NCBI GenBank assembly: GCA_002437575.1 | Contig: DJQK01000150.1 | Coordinates: 775 to 15,524, forward strand | Length of the DNA: 14,750 nt | From: Clostridiales bacterium UBA6388 | Lineage (GTDB): Bacteria; Bacillota; Clostridia; Oscillospirales; Oscillospiraceae | Reading direction: 5' to 3' | Shown: piece by piece, positions 1 through 7,537 of the stretch | Layout: every line of letters begins with the position of its first letter | Numbering within the stretch: position 1 is the first letter of the stretch | Made by a program: the position numbers and the translations under genes | Notes under the pieces: generated by a model | Seen by the model: the letters and a program-made list of their open reading frames with translations, nothing else | What the model was told of the DNA's origin: nothing | Database searches by the model: none

Positions 1-258
1 CTCGCCGCGATCAAGCGCGACCCCATCTTCGCCGAGGGCAGCTACACCCTCACGGCCCTGCCGCACGACGTGCTGCTGGCCGTCTACGAGCAGAATGGCC
101 GCCGCGTCGCAGGTCTGTTCAGCCTCCGCGGCGCGTCCGCGCTCGTCCGCTTCCCGGCGCCGAACGGCGTCTATCATGACAGCATCACCGGCCGCCCCGT
201 CGAGATCTACGAAAACCAGCTCGCGACCGACGGCCAGCCGCTGATCCTGGAGCTCTGA
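1..258 (+). CDS. C-terminal part of a probable glycoside hydrolase (partial, 5' end outside window)
   Basis: The reading frame is open from base 1 and ends at TGA 256-258, giving the last 85 residues of a larger protein. The fragment starts LAAIKRDPIFAEGSY, which resembles the stretch 'li.LRk..p.l..Gsy' found where the catalytic barrel of GH13 alpha-amylase-type enzymes passes into the C-terminal beta-sandwich. The rest (a strand with LLAVYEQNGRRVAGLFSL, then NGVYHDSITGRPVEI and a final PLILEL) fits that C-terminal beta domain, which carries no catalytic residues. A GH36-type enzyme ends in a similar way and cannot be excluded. An internal GTG at 70 could open a short frame, but the frame continues upstream without a stop, so it is not a real start. 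The substrate cannot be told from this piece. Confidence 0.55.
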   Translation, partial: LAAIKRDPIFAEGSYTLTALPHDVLLAVYEQNGRRVAGLFSLRGASALVRFPAPNGVYHDSITGRPVEIYENQLATDGQPLILEL

Positions 259-315
259 TCCGGATTTCCCGGAACAAAGCGGAAAAAACAACGTCTAAAT
301 CCATATCAATGAAAT

Positions 316-320
316 GGAGG
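316..320 (+). promoter_or_regulatory. Ribosome binding site that decides the PspC-protein start
   Basis: GGAGG lies 8 bases before the ATG at 329. The earlier in-frame ATG at 314 overlaps this site and has no Shine-Dalgarno sequence of its own, so 329 is the better start. Confidence 0.75.
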
Positions 321-328
321 ACCTTCTG

Positions 329-514
329 ATGAAGAAACTGTATAAAAGCAACAATCGTATGATCTGCGGCGTCTGCGCCGGCGTGGCCGAGTATTTCGGC
401 ATCGACCCGACGATCGTCCGCCTGATCTGGGCGGCTCTGGCCCTGAGCGGCACAGGCATTCTCCTGTATATCGTCGCCGCCCTCATCATGCCCGAAAACA
501 TGGACGTGATGTAA
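329..514 (+). CDS. Small PspC-domain membrane protein
   Basis: This 61-residue protein is almost entirely one PspC domain. It starts with MKKLYKSNNRMICGVCAG, continues VAEYFGIDPTIVRLIW and has one hydrophobic segment at about residues 34-53 that ends in the typical IMPEN. Stand-alone proteins of this length are common in Firmicutes. The PspC domain is named after the phage-shock protein of enterobacteria, where it takes part in envelope-stress signalling; the role of short clostridial versions is not settled. The gene is monocistronic: about 70 bases separate it from the hydrolase upstream and a strong terminator follows at once. No convincing promoter was seen in 259-315, so it may be read through from upstream. 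Confidence 0.85.
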   Translation: MKKLYKSNNRMICGVCAGVAEYFGIDPTIVRLIWAALALSGTGILLYIVAALIMPENMDVM

Positions 515-528
515 GCGAGAAAAACAAG

Positions 529-570
529 CCCCGCCCGCTGCATTTGCAGCGGGCGGGGGATTTCTTTTTT
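529..570. terminator. Bidirectional intrinsic terminator between pspC-like gene and nucleoside hydrolase
   Basis: A perfect 13-bp stem (529-541 pairs with 546-558) with loop ATTT is followed on the plus strand by a T-rich tail at 561-570. Read on the minus strand the tail is the complement of GAGAAAAACAAG (518-528), which also gives a T-run. The stop codon of the convergent minus-strand gene (570-572) touches the tail, so the hairpin probably ends both transcripts. Confidence 0.9.
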
Positions 571-1508
571 CAGGGCAGCGTCCGGATGCAGTCCTTCAGG
601 ATCTGCATGAATTTTTCGCGGTCGAGGTGCAGGAGCACGAGGGCGTTCTGCGCGCCGAATTTTTTGTCGCTCTGCAGGTCGGTGACGGTCTTGCCGAGCG
701 TAACTGCGCCCTGCGTCTCGACGAACACGCCCGCCATCCTGCCTTCGAACAGCTCCGGGTGCGCCAGATACATCACGGGGCAGGAGTCATGCTGCGCCAC
801 GCCGGTCAGCCCGACGGTCTGGATCGTCTTCCATGCGCAGGCGAACAGCTCCTTGACGAGCCCGCCGCAGCGGTTGCCGTATCCGGCCATCTCGTCCCAG
901 TCCGCGGGGCGAAGCTCAGCCTGCATCGTTACGTCCAGCCCGCACATGACGAGCGGCACGCCGGATTTGAACACGATCTGCGCCGCGTCCGGGTCGTCGT
1001 AGATGTTGAACTCCGCCGCGGGCGTCACGTTGCCGCCGACCGCCGCGCCGCCCATCAGGGCGATGGAGTGCAGAAGTCCGTACAGATCCGGGTACTTGGT
1101 CAGCGCAATGGCCACGTTGGTCAGCGGGCCCGTGGCGACGAGCCGCAGCTCGCCCGGCATCCGCTTTGCCGCGGCGTACAGAGCGTCCCATGCGGGTGTC
1201 TGCTCCGGGGCGGTATCGGGCAGGGGCAGCTGTACGTCGCCGAGGCCGTTTTCACCGTGGAACGCGCCTGCCACATGCGGCTCACGCACGAGCGGCCGCT
1301 CCGCGCCGGGGTAGACGGGGTAGTCTGCTCCCAGCAGATGCACCACGCGCCGCGTGTTCGGGAACGTGTTGCACAGCAGGCTGTTGCCCGCCACGGCGGA
1401 CAGGCCGATGATCTGCAGCTCCGGCAGCGCATGCGCCAGCATGATGGCGACGGTATCGTCCGTGCCGGTGTCGCAGTCGATCCAGATGGGAATTTGTTTC
1501 ATTGTCAT
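570..1508 (-). CDS. Nucleoside hydrolase (IUNH family), paralogue 1
   Basis: This 312-residue protein belongs to the inosine-uridine nucleoside N-ribohydrolase family, which cleaves the N-glycosidic bond of ribonucleosides to free base and ribose in the cytoplasm. The calcium-binding N-terminal motif is visible as D11-C-D13-T-G-T-D17-D18. Also present are HGENG at 84-88, AEFN ending at N168, and the H240-D241 pair (VAQHDSCPV). The His-Asp pair is the form seen in enzymes with an active-site His. I chose the ATG at 1508: it overlaps the stop of the upstream hydrolase as ATGA and has GGGGAGG (1516-1522) 7 bases before it. The open frame runs up to 1727, but that part only shadows the neighbour. 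It is the last gene of the transporter operon and translationally coupled to its paralogue. Substrate preference cannot be read from the sequence. Confidence 0.93.
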   Translation of the reverse strand: MTMKQIPIWIDCDTGTDDTVAIMLAHALPELQIIGLSAVAGNSLLCNTFPNTRRVVHLLGADYPVYPGAERPLVREPHVAGAFHGENGLGDVQLPLPDTAPEQTPAWDALYAAAKRMPGELRLVATGPLTNVAIALTKYPDLYGLLHSIALMGGAAVGGNVTPAAEFNIYDDPDAAQIVFKSGVPLVMCGLDVTMQAELRPADWDEMAGYGNRCGGLVKELFACAWKTIQTVGLTGVAQHDSCPVMYLAHPELFEGRMAGVFVETQGAVTLGKTVTDLQSDKKFGAQNALVLLHLDREKFMQILKDCIRTLP

Positions 1509-2455
1509 GCCTTTGCCTCCCCATAGAATCCGATGGCCTCGACCAGCAGATCCGCAAAGCGGCTGCGGTCCACGTCCATCAGCACGTCGGCATTCGGCGC
1601 GTGGCCGGAGAAGCCGAGCAGATCGCCCACGGTCGTCCCACGGCAGTATTCGCCGCCGGTCTCGACCTGGACATACATGGGCCGGGTCGTGAAGATCTCC
1701 GGATGGATGAGCGCCATGACGGCGCACGGGTCATGCATCGGGGCCCCAGCGTAGCCGATGGAGTGGTGGAATTTGTAGAAGAACTCCAGCCACTGCGCCA
1801 CGATATCGCTCACCGGATTGCCGAGCGCGCGCACGCGCTCGAAGTCCTCCGGCAGGATCAGCGCCTTTTCCGTCACGTCCAGCCCTGCCATCGTGATGGG
1901 GACGCCGGAGGTGAAGACGATCTTCGCCGCTTCCGGGTCGACCAGAATGTTGAATTCCGCAGCCGGCGTCCAGTTGCCGGTGGCGATACCGCCGCCCATG
2001 AGGCTGATGCGGGCGATCTTGCCCTTCAGCTTCGGATGCGCCAGCAGCAGCGCCGCGACGTTCGTCTGCGGGCCGGTGGCGACGATGGTGACGGGCTCCT
2101 TTGCCTCGCGCAGGACCTTCGCCATCAGCTCCGGTGCGGGAAGAGGCGACGGGGCGAAGGCCGGCTCCGGCAGCGACGGGCCGTCGAGGCCCGATTCACC
2201 GTGGACCGAGGGCGCGTTCATCACGTCGTTCAGAAGCGGATGCGGGCAGCCCTTGCCGACCGGTGCGTCCAGCCCGATGAGCGTGCAGACGCGCAGGGCG
2301 TTGTAGGTGGTTTTTTCGATCGTCTGATTGCCGCAGCACGAGGTCACGGCGAGAATGTCAAGCTCCCGGCTCGCCCGGGCCAGGACCCACGCGATGGCGT
2401 CGTCATGGCCGGGATCGCCGTCGAGGATGACGGGGATCTTTTTCAGTTCGGACAT
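1505..2455 (-). CDS. Nucleoside hydrolase (IUNH family), paralogue 2
   Basis: A second IUNH-family ribonucleoside hydrolase, 316 residues, clearly diverged from its downstream neighbour. Family marks are D12-G-D14-P-G-H-D18-D19 at the N terminus, HGESG at 85-89, PAAEFN ending at N169, and H241-D242 in the context APMHDPCAV. The MHDPCAV form and the FYKFHH segment before it recall RihA/RihB-type enzymes, so this copy may lean toward pyrimidine or mixed nucleosides; that is inference. The start is the ATG at 2455 with AAGGAG 6 bases upstream. An in-frame extension to 2533 lies inside the permease gene and is rejected. Only 10 bases separate it from the permease stop, and its own stop overlaps the start of paralogue 1 by 4 bases. 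Confidence 0.93.
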   Translation of the reverse strand: MSELKKIPVILDGDPGHDDAIAWVLARASRELDILAVTSCCGNQTIEKTTYNALRVCTLIGLDAPVGKGCPHPLLNDVMNAPSVHGESGLDGPSLPEPAFAPSPLPAPELMAKVLREAKEPVTIVATGPQTNVAALLLAHPKLKGKIARISLMGGGIATGNWTPAAEFNILVDPEAAKIVFTSGVPITMAGLDVTEKALILPEDFERVRALGNPVSDIVAQWLEFFYKFHHSIGYAGAPMHDPCAVMALIHPEIFTTRPMYVQVETGGEYCRGTTVGDLLGFSGHAPNADVLMDVDRSRFADLLVEAIGFYGEAKA

Positions 2456-2465
2456 ACAAAGCTCC

Positions 2466-3425
2466 TTACTTGAGCGCTGCGGCGGAATGTAGCTTTTTGG
2501 CCCGGCTGCGCCGCACGAGCGAGAAGACAACAAGACCGATGATCGTCACGGCGTAGGGGATGGGAGAGGCGAGGTTCGAATCGAGACCGACAGCCGAGAA
2601 GCTGATGCCCAGCGCCTGCGCAAAGCCGAACACGAGCGAAGACAGCATGCCGCCCAAACATTCGCCGCCGCCCATGGCCTGCGCGGCCAGCGCGATAAAG
2701 CCGCGGCCCGCGACCATGTCCAGCGACCAGCCGGCCGCGTAGTACATCGACATGAACGCCCCGCCGAAGCCGCACATGAGACCCGAGAAGCCGATGGCGA
2801 TATACTTGATCTTCAGCACCGACACGCCGACCGAGGAGGCCGCGTTCGGGTTTTCGCCCACCGCGCGGATGTTGAGGCCGAGGCTCGTCTTATAGAGCAT
2901 CACGCTCGTCAGCGCGCAGCAGCCAAATGCGATCCACGTCAGCAGATTGTGCCCCGAGATGATGCCGCCCAAAAACGGGATCTTGTTGATGAGCGGAAGA
3001 TCAATGTTCGGGATGAGCAGGTTGGAGTTGATCAGGCCCGTGGACGAGGCCATGGCCGTGCCCTCGGTCAGGTTCGTGATGACCTTGCAGAGGAACAGTG
3101 TGCCGCCCGAGCCCATCATATTGATGGCGATGCCGACGAGCGTGATATCCGTCTTCAGCTGGAAGGCGAAGAAGCCCATCATCAGGCTCATCAGCACGCC
3201 GATGGCCAGCGCTGCAAGCAGCCCCCAGACCCAGCTGTGCGCGTAATACGACACCAGCGAACCCGTCAGCGCGGAGAACATCATCAGGCCCTCAAGGCCG
3301 ATGTTGCAGAAGCCCGCCTTTTCGACCACGATGGCCGCCAGCGTCGCAAACAAAATCGGCGCGGAGATGCGGATAATAGAGAAGAAAAACTCCGGCGTCA
3401 GCAGCGTTTTCAGAAAATTAAGCAT
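2466..3425 (-). CDS. nupQ: ABC transporter permease, nucleoside/BMP type (NupQ-like)
   Basis: This 319-residue, strongly hydrophobic protein is the second membrane subunit of a BMP-linked nucleoside importer (branched-chain/simple-sugar permease superfamily). Family marks are KAGFCNIGLEGLMMFSA at about 36-52, the cytoplasmic coupling loop TSLGLNIRAVGENPNAA at 180-196, and AGRGFIALAAQAMGG at 239-253. It has roughly eight or more membrane segments and ends in a basic tail (RRSRAKK). The start codon overlaps the end of the preceding permease gene by 8 bases and has AAGGAG about 9 bases upstream, which suggests coupled translation. The nup symbol is used by analogy with the Bacillus subtilis guanosine transporter NupOPQ. 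Gene order and the two nucleoside hydrolases downstream support nucleosides as substrate. Confidence 0.93.
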   Translation of the reverse strand: MLNFLKTLLTPEFFFSIIRISAPILFATLAAIVVEKAGFCNIGLEGLMMFSALTGSLVSYYAHSWVWGLLAALAIGVLMSLMMGFFAFQLKTDITLVGIAINMMGSGGTLFLCKVITNLTEGTAMASSTGLINSNLLIPNIDLPLINKIPFLGGIISGHNLLTWIAFGCCALTSVMLYKTSLGLNIRAVGENPNAASSVGVSVLKIKYIAIGFSGLMCGFGGAFMSMYYAAGWSLDMVAGRGFIALAAQAMGGGECLGGMLSSLVFGFAQALGISFSAVGLDSNLASPIPYAVTIIGLVVFSLVRRSRAKKLHSAAALK

Positions 3426-4578
3426 GTTCCGCGTCTCCTTTCTGCGCTTCGAGCGCGGCCTTGGCAGCCAGCTCCTCCTGCGCGGTCTTGACGACCAGCT
3501 TCTGGCGGTAGCCGGACAGGAACTGCTCGGCCGCGAAGAACAGGAAGATGACGCCCTGAATAATATCGATCAGCTGCGCCGGGACCTTAGCATACGTCGC
3601 CATCAGATCGCAGCCCTTGGAAAGATACGCCATGAAAAATGCCGCCGGGGGCACGAACCACGGATTGTTGCCCGCGAGAATGGCAATGGTGATGCCTGTC
3701 CAGCCGTAGCCGGGAAGAGAGCTCCACGAGAAGGTCTTGTACCGGCCGAGCATTTCGATGCCGCCGCCGATACCGGCCAGGAAGCCGCCCAAAACCTGCG
3801 ACAAAACGACGATCGCGCCGACCTTCATGCCGGAATATTTCGAGAACGCCTGATTGATGCCGATCATGCGGATGGCATAGCCCCAGCGGGTACGGTACAT
3901 GAAAAGCCCGCAGAACACGACCGCCGCGATGGCCACGATAAAGCCCACGGAGAGCTTCGAGCCGTCGTCCACCAGCTGCGCGATCTTTGCCGTCTCCAGA
4001 AATTCGTACGACTGGATCTGGCCCTTCGACTTATCGGCAAGATAGGTGTTGAGGACGAACTTAATTAAGTACATGACGATGTAGTTGAGCATCAAAGAGC
4101 ACACCATTTCGCTCACGTCGAGCTTGCTCTTGAGAAGCGCCGGTAAAAGCATCATGAGGCCCACTGCAAGGCCGCCGAGCAGAATCGCCACGATCGGGTG
4201 AAGCCCCGCGGACATCGGCAAATAAATGGCCGCCATGCCGGTCACGAACGCGCCGAGCATAATGCCGCCTTCGGCTCCCATGTTGAACTGGTTTGCAGAG
4301 AACATGACGCAAACAGATAAACCTGTGAAGATGATCGGGATCATCGAGGCCAGAATATCGGTCAGACGCTTCGTTTCAAAGCGCGTGCCGTTTTTGCCCA
4401 TGCGGAACAGCGGGCCGACGAGCATCTGCTTGAGTGCGTCGCCGGTGGAAGATAACTTCTCTGCCACCGTGTCGCCGTTGGCGCTGATGAAAATGAGCAG
4501 CGTCGCGACGAGAAGGGCGATGAGGATGGCCAGAAGCCCGCGCACGATGGAGAACATGAGTTCGCGTTTTTTAGTCAT
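3418..4578 (-). CDS. nupP: ABC transporter permease, nucleoside/BMP type (NupP-like)
   Basis: First membrane subunit of the importer, 386 residues. An N-terminal membrane anchor (about 9-32) is followed by an extracytoplasmic stretch (about 33-72) and then the permease core. Visible family marks are ANQFNMGAEGGIMLGAF at 95-111, the cytoplasmic loop RTRWGYAIRMIGINQAFSKYSG at 229-250, and the GYGWTGITIAILAGNNP region at 290-306. The C terminus (about 356-386) is a charged, Ala/Glu/Lys-rich cytoplasmic tail. The longer N terminus compared with the partner permease is normal for this subunit. GGAGG lies 7 bases before the ATG at 4578. The gene overlaps both neighbours by 8 bases, so ATPase and both permeases are probably made in balanced amounts from one message. 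Confidence 0.93.
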   Translation of the reverse strand: MTKKRELMFSIVRGLLAILIALLVATLLIFISANGDTVAEKLSSTGDALKQMLVGPLFRMGKNGTRFETKRLTDILASMIPIIFTGLSVCVMFSANQFNMGAEGGIMLGAFVTGMAAIYLPMSAGLHPIVAILLGGLAVGLMMLLPALLKSKLDVSEMVCSLMLNYIVMYLIKFVLNTYLADKSKGQIQSYEFLETAKIAQLVDDGSKLSVGFIVAIAAVVFCGLFMYRTRWGYAIRMIGINQAFSKYSGMKVGAIVVLSQVLGGFLAGIGGGIEMLGRYKTFSWSSLPGYGWTGITIAILAGNNPWFVPPAAFFMAYLSKGCDLMATYAKVPAQLIDIIQGVIFLFFAAEQFLSGYRQKLVVKTAQEELAAKAALEAQKGDAEHA

Positions 4579-6151
4579 GACAAACCCTCCTAATCTGCTC
4601 GGCCGGCTGCTGCTTCAGACCCAGCATATACTCGCCCATCTGATCGTCGGTAAGCGCCTTCGTGTCTTCAAAATAGGCCGCGATATGGCCGCCCTGCATG
4701 ACGATCAGGCTGTCGGACAGCTCCATGACCTCGTTGAGGTCCGCCGAGACCAGCAGCACCGCAATGCCGGAGCGCGAGAGCTCGACGAGCTTTTTGCGGA
4801 TGAATTCCGTTGCGCCGACGTCGATGCCGCGCGTGGGCTGGTCGGCGAGAATGAGAACGGGATCGTTGGAAAATTCCCGCGCCACGACGACCTTCTGAAT
4901 GTTGCCGCCGGAGAGCATTCCGACCTGCTGCCGTCTGGACTTGCACAGGACGGTGTATTCCTGGATCAAACGGTCAGACTCTTCGTGGATGGCCTTCATG
5001 TTGAACAGCGGGCCGGTGTTGAAGCGCTTGTCCGCGCAGCGGTCGGAGAGGATGTTCTCTTCGATGCTGGCCGTTGCCGCGATGCCGAAGAGCATCCGGT
5101 CTTCCGGAACGAGCGAAACGCCGAGGCCTCTTATCTTGCTCTGCGTGAGACCGAGAATGCTCTTACCCTCGACGGTGACGGTGCCGGCGTTCGGCGTGCT
5201 GAAGCCGAAGAGCATATCGACAAGCTCCTTCTGGCCGTTGCCTTCGACGCCCGCGATGCCTAAGATCTCGCCCTTGCGCACATCAAAGGACACCTTGTCG
5301 AGCACTTTTTTGTGCCACTCGTTGACATATTCCAGATCGCGCACGCGAAGCACGGTGTCGGTAGGCCGGGCGACGTCCTTCTGCACCTCCAGAATGACGT
5401 CGCGGCCGACCATGAGTCTCGAAATGTCCTCCTTCGTCACGTCGCACGTGTTGTAAACGCCCATGGATCTGCCGTTTCGCATGATGGTCAGCCGGTCGGT
5501 GATCTCCATGATCTCGTTTAATTTGTGCGAGATGAAGACGATCGTGTAGCCCTGATTTTTCAGGTGAATGAGCTCCTTGAAAAGCTCGGTCGTTTCCTGT
5601 GTGGTCAGAACCGCGGTCGGCTCGTCGAGGATCAGGATCTTCGCGCCGCGCACGAGCGCCTTGAGAATTTCGACCTTCTGCTTCATGCCGACGGGGATGT
5701 CGACGACCTTTGCCTCTGGCTCGACGTGCAGATTAAACCGCTCTGCGTATTCCTTCGTGATGTCGATGGCCTTCTGGCGGTCGATGAAAAGCCCCTTCTT
5801 CGGCACCATGCCGAGCACCATATTCTCCGCGACCGTCAGACTCGGGACCAGCATGAAGTGCTGGTGGACCATTCCGATGCCGTGGGAGATGGCGACGGAC
5901 GGGGAGGTGAGGTTCAGCTTTTCACCGTTCACCCAAATTTCGCCGCTCGTCGGCTGCTCGAGACCGAAGAGCATTTTCATAAGCGTCGATTTGCCTGCGC
6001 CGTTTTCGCCCATCAGCGCGTGGATCTCGCCCTTTCTCAGGCAGAAGTCTACACCCTGGTTGGCGGTGACGCCGTTGGGATACACCTTCGTGATCCCCTT
6101 CATCTGGACGACAAATTCTTCGTCCAAACGGCCGGTTTTCTCGTCTGGCAT
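4571..6151 (-). CDS. nupO: Two-domain ABC ATPase of a nucleoside/BMP-type importer (NupO-like)
   Basis: This 526-residue protein has two nucleotide-binding domains in one chain, as in sugar and nucleoside importers. Domain 1 has Walker A GENGAGKST (48-56), Q-loop area VHQHFM (95-100), a degenerate signature VGMKQKVEIL (154-163) and Walker B ILILDEPT (172-179). Domain 2 lacks a Walker A lysine in the usual place (GVEGNGQKEL, 301-310), keeps LSGGN (413-417) and has ADQPTRGID (436-444), where Gln replaces the catalytic Glu. This asymmetry is normal for the family and leaves one main hydrolysis site. The start at 6151 has GGAGG 10 bases upstream; an ATG at 6175 is in frame but lacks a ribosome site. 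The protein acts on the cytoplasmic face with the two permeases encoded just downstream. Confidence 0.94.
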   Translation of the reverse strand: MPDEKTGRLDEEFVVQMKGITKVYPNGVTANQGVDFCLRKGEIHALMGENGAGKSTLMKMLFGLEQPTSGEIWVNGEKLNLTSPSVAISHGIGMVHQHFMLVPSLTVAENMVLGMVPKKGLFIDRQKAIDITKEYAERFNLHVEPEAKVVDIPVGMKQKVEILKALVRGAKILILDEPTAVLTTQETTELFKELIHLKNQGYTIVFISHKLNEIMEITDRLTIMRNGRSMGVYNTCDVTKEDISRLMVGRDVILEVQKDVARPTDTVLRVRDLEYVNEWHKKVLDKVSFDVRKGEILGIAGVEGNGQKELVDMLFGFSTPNAGTVTVEGKSILGLTQSKIRGLGVSLVPEDRMLFGIAATASIEENILSDRCADKRFNTGPLFNMKAIHEESDRLIQEYTVLCKSRRQQVGMLSGGNIQKVVVAREFSNDPVLILADQPTRGIDVGATEFIRKKLVELSRSGIAVLLVSADLNEVMELSDSLIVMQGGHIAAYFEDTKALTDDQMGEYMLGLKQQPAEQIRRVCHD

Positions 6152-6161
6152 ACGCTGCGTT

Positions 6162-6166
6162 CCTCC
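6162..6166 (-). promoter_or_regulatory. Ribosome binding site that decides the ABC ATPase start
   Basis: GGAGG on the minus strand stands 10 bases before ATG 6151. It lies downstream of the alternative ATG at 6175, so it can only serve 6151. Confidence 0.65.
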
Positions 6167-6205
6167 TGTTTCCATGTTCTTTGCGCCGGTAAGCGCACTG
6201 TTTTC

Positions 6206-6254
6206 TTGATCGCTGCGGCGCGTCCAAAGCGTTTGGACGTCCCGCAGGAATCAA
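6206..6254 (-). other. Long imperfect inverted repeat in the spacer between bmp and the ABC ATPase gene
   Basis: Three nested arms pair across a 3-base loop: 6206-6210 with 6250-6254, 6213-6218 with 6242-6247, and 6221-6228 with 6232-6239. That is 19 base pairs broken by two symmetric 2x2 internal loops. The inner arm alone is the perfect repeat CGTCCAAA-GCG-TTTGGACG. There is no T-run after it on either strand, so it is not a standard terminator. It lies 54 bases before the ATPase start on the transcript. Possible roles are a processing or stabilising structure or a protein-binding site; the sequence does not say which. Confidence 0.7.
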
Positions 6255-6276
6255 AACGCGCGGGAAAAACATCACA

Positions 6277-6298
6277 GGGGAGCTCTTACGAGCTCCCC
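6277..6298 (-). terminator. Hairpin with short T-run after bmp: likely partial terminator
   Basis: A perfect 9-bp stem (6277-6285 with 6290-6298; GGGGAGCTC / GAGCTCCCC) has a 4-base loop. On the minus strand it is followed by TGTGATGTTTTTCCC, so the T-run of five begins about six bases after the stem. That spacing suggests incomplete termination. Placed 37 bases after the bmp stop, it fits the common arrangement in which a binding protein is made in excess over its membrane complex. Confidence 0.65.
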
Positions 6299-6334
6299 CG
6301 GATAGCTCAAAGGTTTTTGCTTGTCTGCAAAGGC

Positions 6335-7537
6335 TTACGGACGGACAGCGTCACGAAGCTGGGTAGCCAGCTCCTGGTTGGTCAGCGCGGAGTCAACGAC
6401 GACCTCGCCGTTCAGGATGGCGTTCTGTGCAGCCTCGACAGCAGCCTTCGTCTCAGCGGAGGCGAGCTTGTCGTAGTTCTTATCGGTCACGATGCCGACG
6501 CCGCCTTCCGCGATGCCGAGCTCAACGACCTGGCCCCAATAGGTGCGGCCTGCATCCCACTCGTCGAAGAGCCAGACGAGGGAGTTGCCGATGTTCTTCA
6601 GACCCGAGGTCAGCGTGATGGCGGCCAGATCCGGGGAGAACGTGAGCTCCTGGTCGGAGTCGACGCCGATGAACCAGGCCTTGCCGGTTTCAAGAGCGGC
6701 TTCCGCTGCGCCGTTGCCGGCGTTACCGGCGACGCCCCAGATGATGTCGCACTTGTTGTCGTCGATCATCGACAGGGCGTATTCCTTGGCGATGGCGGTG
6801 TCCACATAGTCGTTGGTGTAGCGGGTATCGACCTTGATGTCGGGGTTGACGGACTGTGCGCCCTCGATGAAGCCGATCAGGAAGTCGTTGATGACGGGGG
6901 AGTCCACGCCGCCGACGAAGCCGACGACTGCGTCCTCGTTGATGTTGGCCACGTTGGTGTCAACGGTCATGCAGGCCGCGAAGACGCCGATGAGGTAGCC
7001 CATGTCGTTCTGCCGGTAGGAAAGGTTGACAACGTTCTGGTTCTCACCGACATAGGTGGTATCGTCAAAGATGGCGTACAGCTGGTCGGGATACTGGGTG
7101 GCGACTTCCTTCAGGTAGTCGGGCATCTGATAGGTGCCGCAGATGATCAGGTCGTAGCCGCCGTCTTCGGAGACGTCGTACAGGGTGGACAGCCACGTGG
7201 GCTGGTCTTCATCGGTGCCGCCCATTTCGATGGTGACATATTCGATGCGGCCGGCTTCCTTCAGCTGCGCGAGGCCTGCTTCGGCGGAGTCAAAGAAGGA
7301 CTTGTCGCCGAGGTTGCCGTTGACGAGGTAAGCGACATTGTAGACCTTGCCTTCTTCGGCGGGCTCGGCAGTCTGCTCTTCCTCTGCGGCGGGTTCAGCG
7401 GTCTCTTCGGTGGTTTCGGTGGTGGCGGTCTCTTCGGTCTTGGTCTCTTCGGTGGTCGTGGTCTCGGTGCTGGATGCACAGGCAGCCAGAGAAAGGACCA
7501 TCACAAGAGCCAGCAGAAGCGCAAGGATCTTTTTCAT
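6335..7537 (-). CDS. bmpA: BMP-family nucleoside-binding lipoprotein
   Basis: A 400-residue extracytoplasmic solute-binding lipoprotein of the BMP (basic membrane protein/PnrA) family, which captures purine or other nucleosides and hands them to the ABC permease. The N terminus is a lipoprotein signal peptide: MKK, a hydrophobic core to residue 19 and the lipobox L17-A-A-C20. Residues 21-63 form a Thr/Glu/Ala-rich tether. The binding domain follows from KVYNVAYLVNGNLGDKSFFD (64-83), with the two-lobed fold suggested by DLIICGTYQ, VVGFVGGVDSP and CDIIWGVAGNAGNGAAEAA. The GNAGNG element and GVDSDQ match the ligand-cleft region of PnrA-like proteins. GGAGG lies 7 bases before the ATG. It is the first gene of the operon behind a near-perfect sigma-A promoter. 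The symbol is by family resemblance. Confidence 0.94.
   Translation of the reverse strand: MKKILALLLALVMVLSLAACASSTETTTTEETKTEETATTETTEETAEPAAEEEQTAEPAEEGKVYNVAYLVNGNLGDKSFFDSAEAGLAQLKEAGRIEYVTIEMGGTDEDQPTWLSTLYDVSEDGGYDLIICGTYQMPDYLKEVATQYPDQLYAIFDDTTYVGENQNVVNLSYRQNDMGYLIGVFAACMTVDTNVANINEDAVVGFVGGVDSPVINDFLIGFIEGAQSVNPDIKVDTRYTNDYVDTAIAKEYALSMIDDNKCDIIWGVAGNAGNGAAEAALETGKAWFIGVDSDQELTFSPDLAAITLTSGLKNIGNSLVWLFDEWDAGRTYWGQVVELGIAEGGVGIVTDKNYDKLASAETKAAVEAAQNAILNGEVVVDSALTNQELATQLRDAVRP
7349..7477 (-). repeat. Degenerate Thr/Glu-repeat segment encoding the BMP lipoprotein tether
   Basis: The DNA encoding residues 21-63 is a degenerate run of ACC/GAA/GAG-type codons (seen as cggtggt / ctcttcggt repeats on the plus strand), giving TEE and TET motifs followed by AEPAEEE. 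It spaces the binding domain away from the lipid anchor. Such repeats can change length by slippage. Confidence 0.65.

Noticed and set aside
1509..1727. N-terminal extension of nucleoside hydrolase 1
   Set aside because: It duplicates the coding space of hydrolase 2 in another frame; the ATG at 1508 has a good ribosome site and the ATGA overlap, and the family begins at this point.
1502..2473. A 323-codon plus-strand frame over nucleoside hydrolase 2, and similar long frames over hydrolase 1, permeases and ABC-F
   Set aside because: All are antisense to genes with visible catalytic motifs, and their translations are Arg/His/Asp-rich without domains.
4871..4880. Degenerate second nucleotide-binding domain of the ABC ATPase as a sign of gene decay
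   Set aside because: Loss of the second Walker A lysine and the Glu-to-Gln change in Walker B are normal for BMP-type and related importer ATPases.
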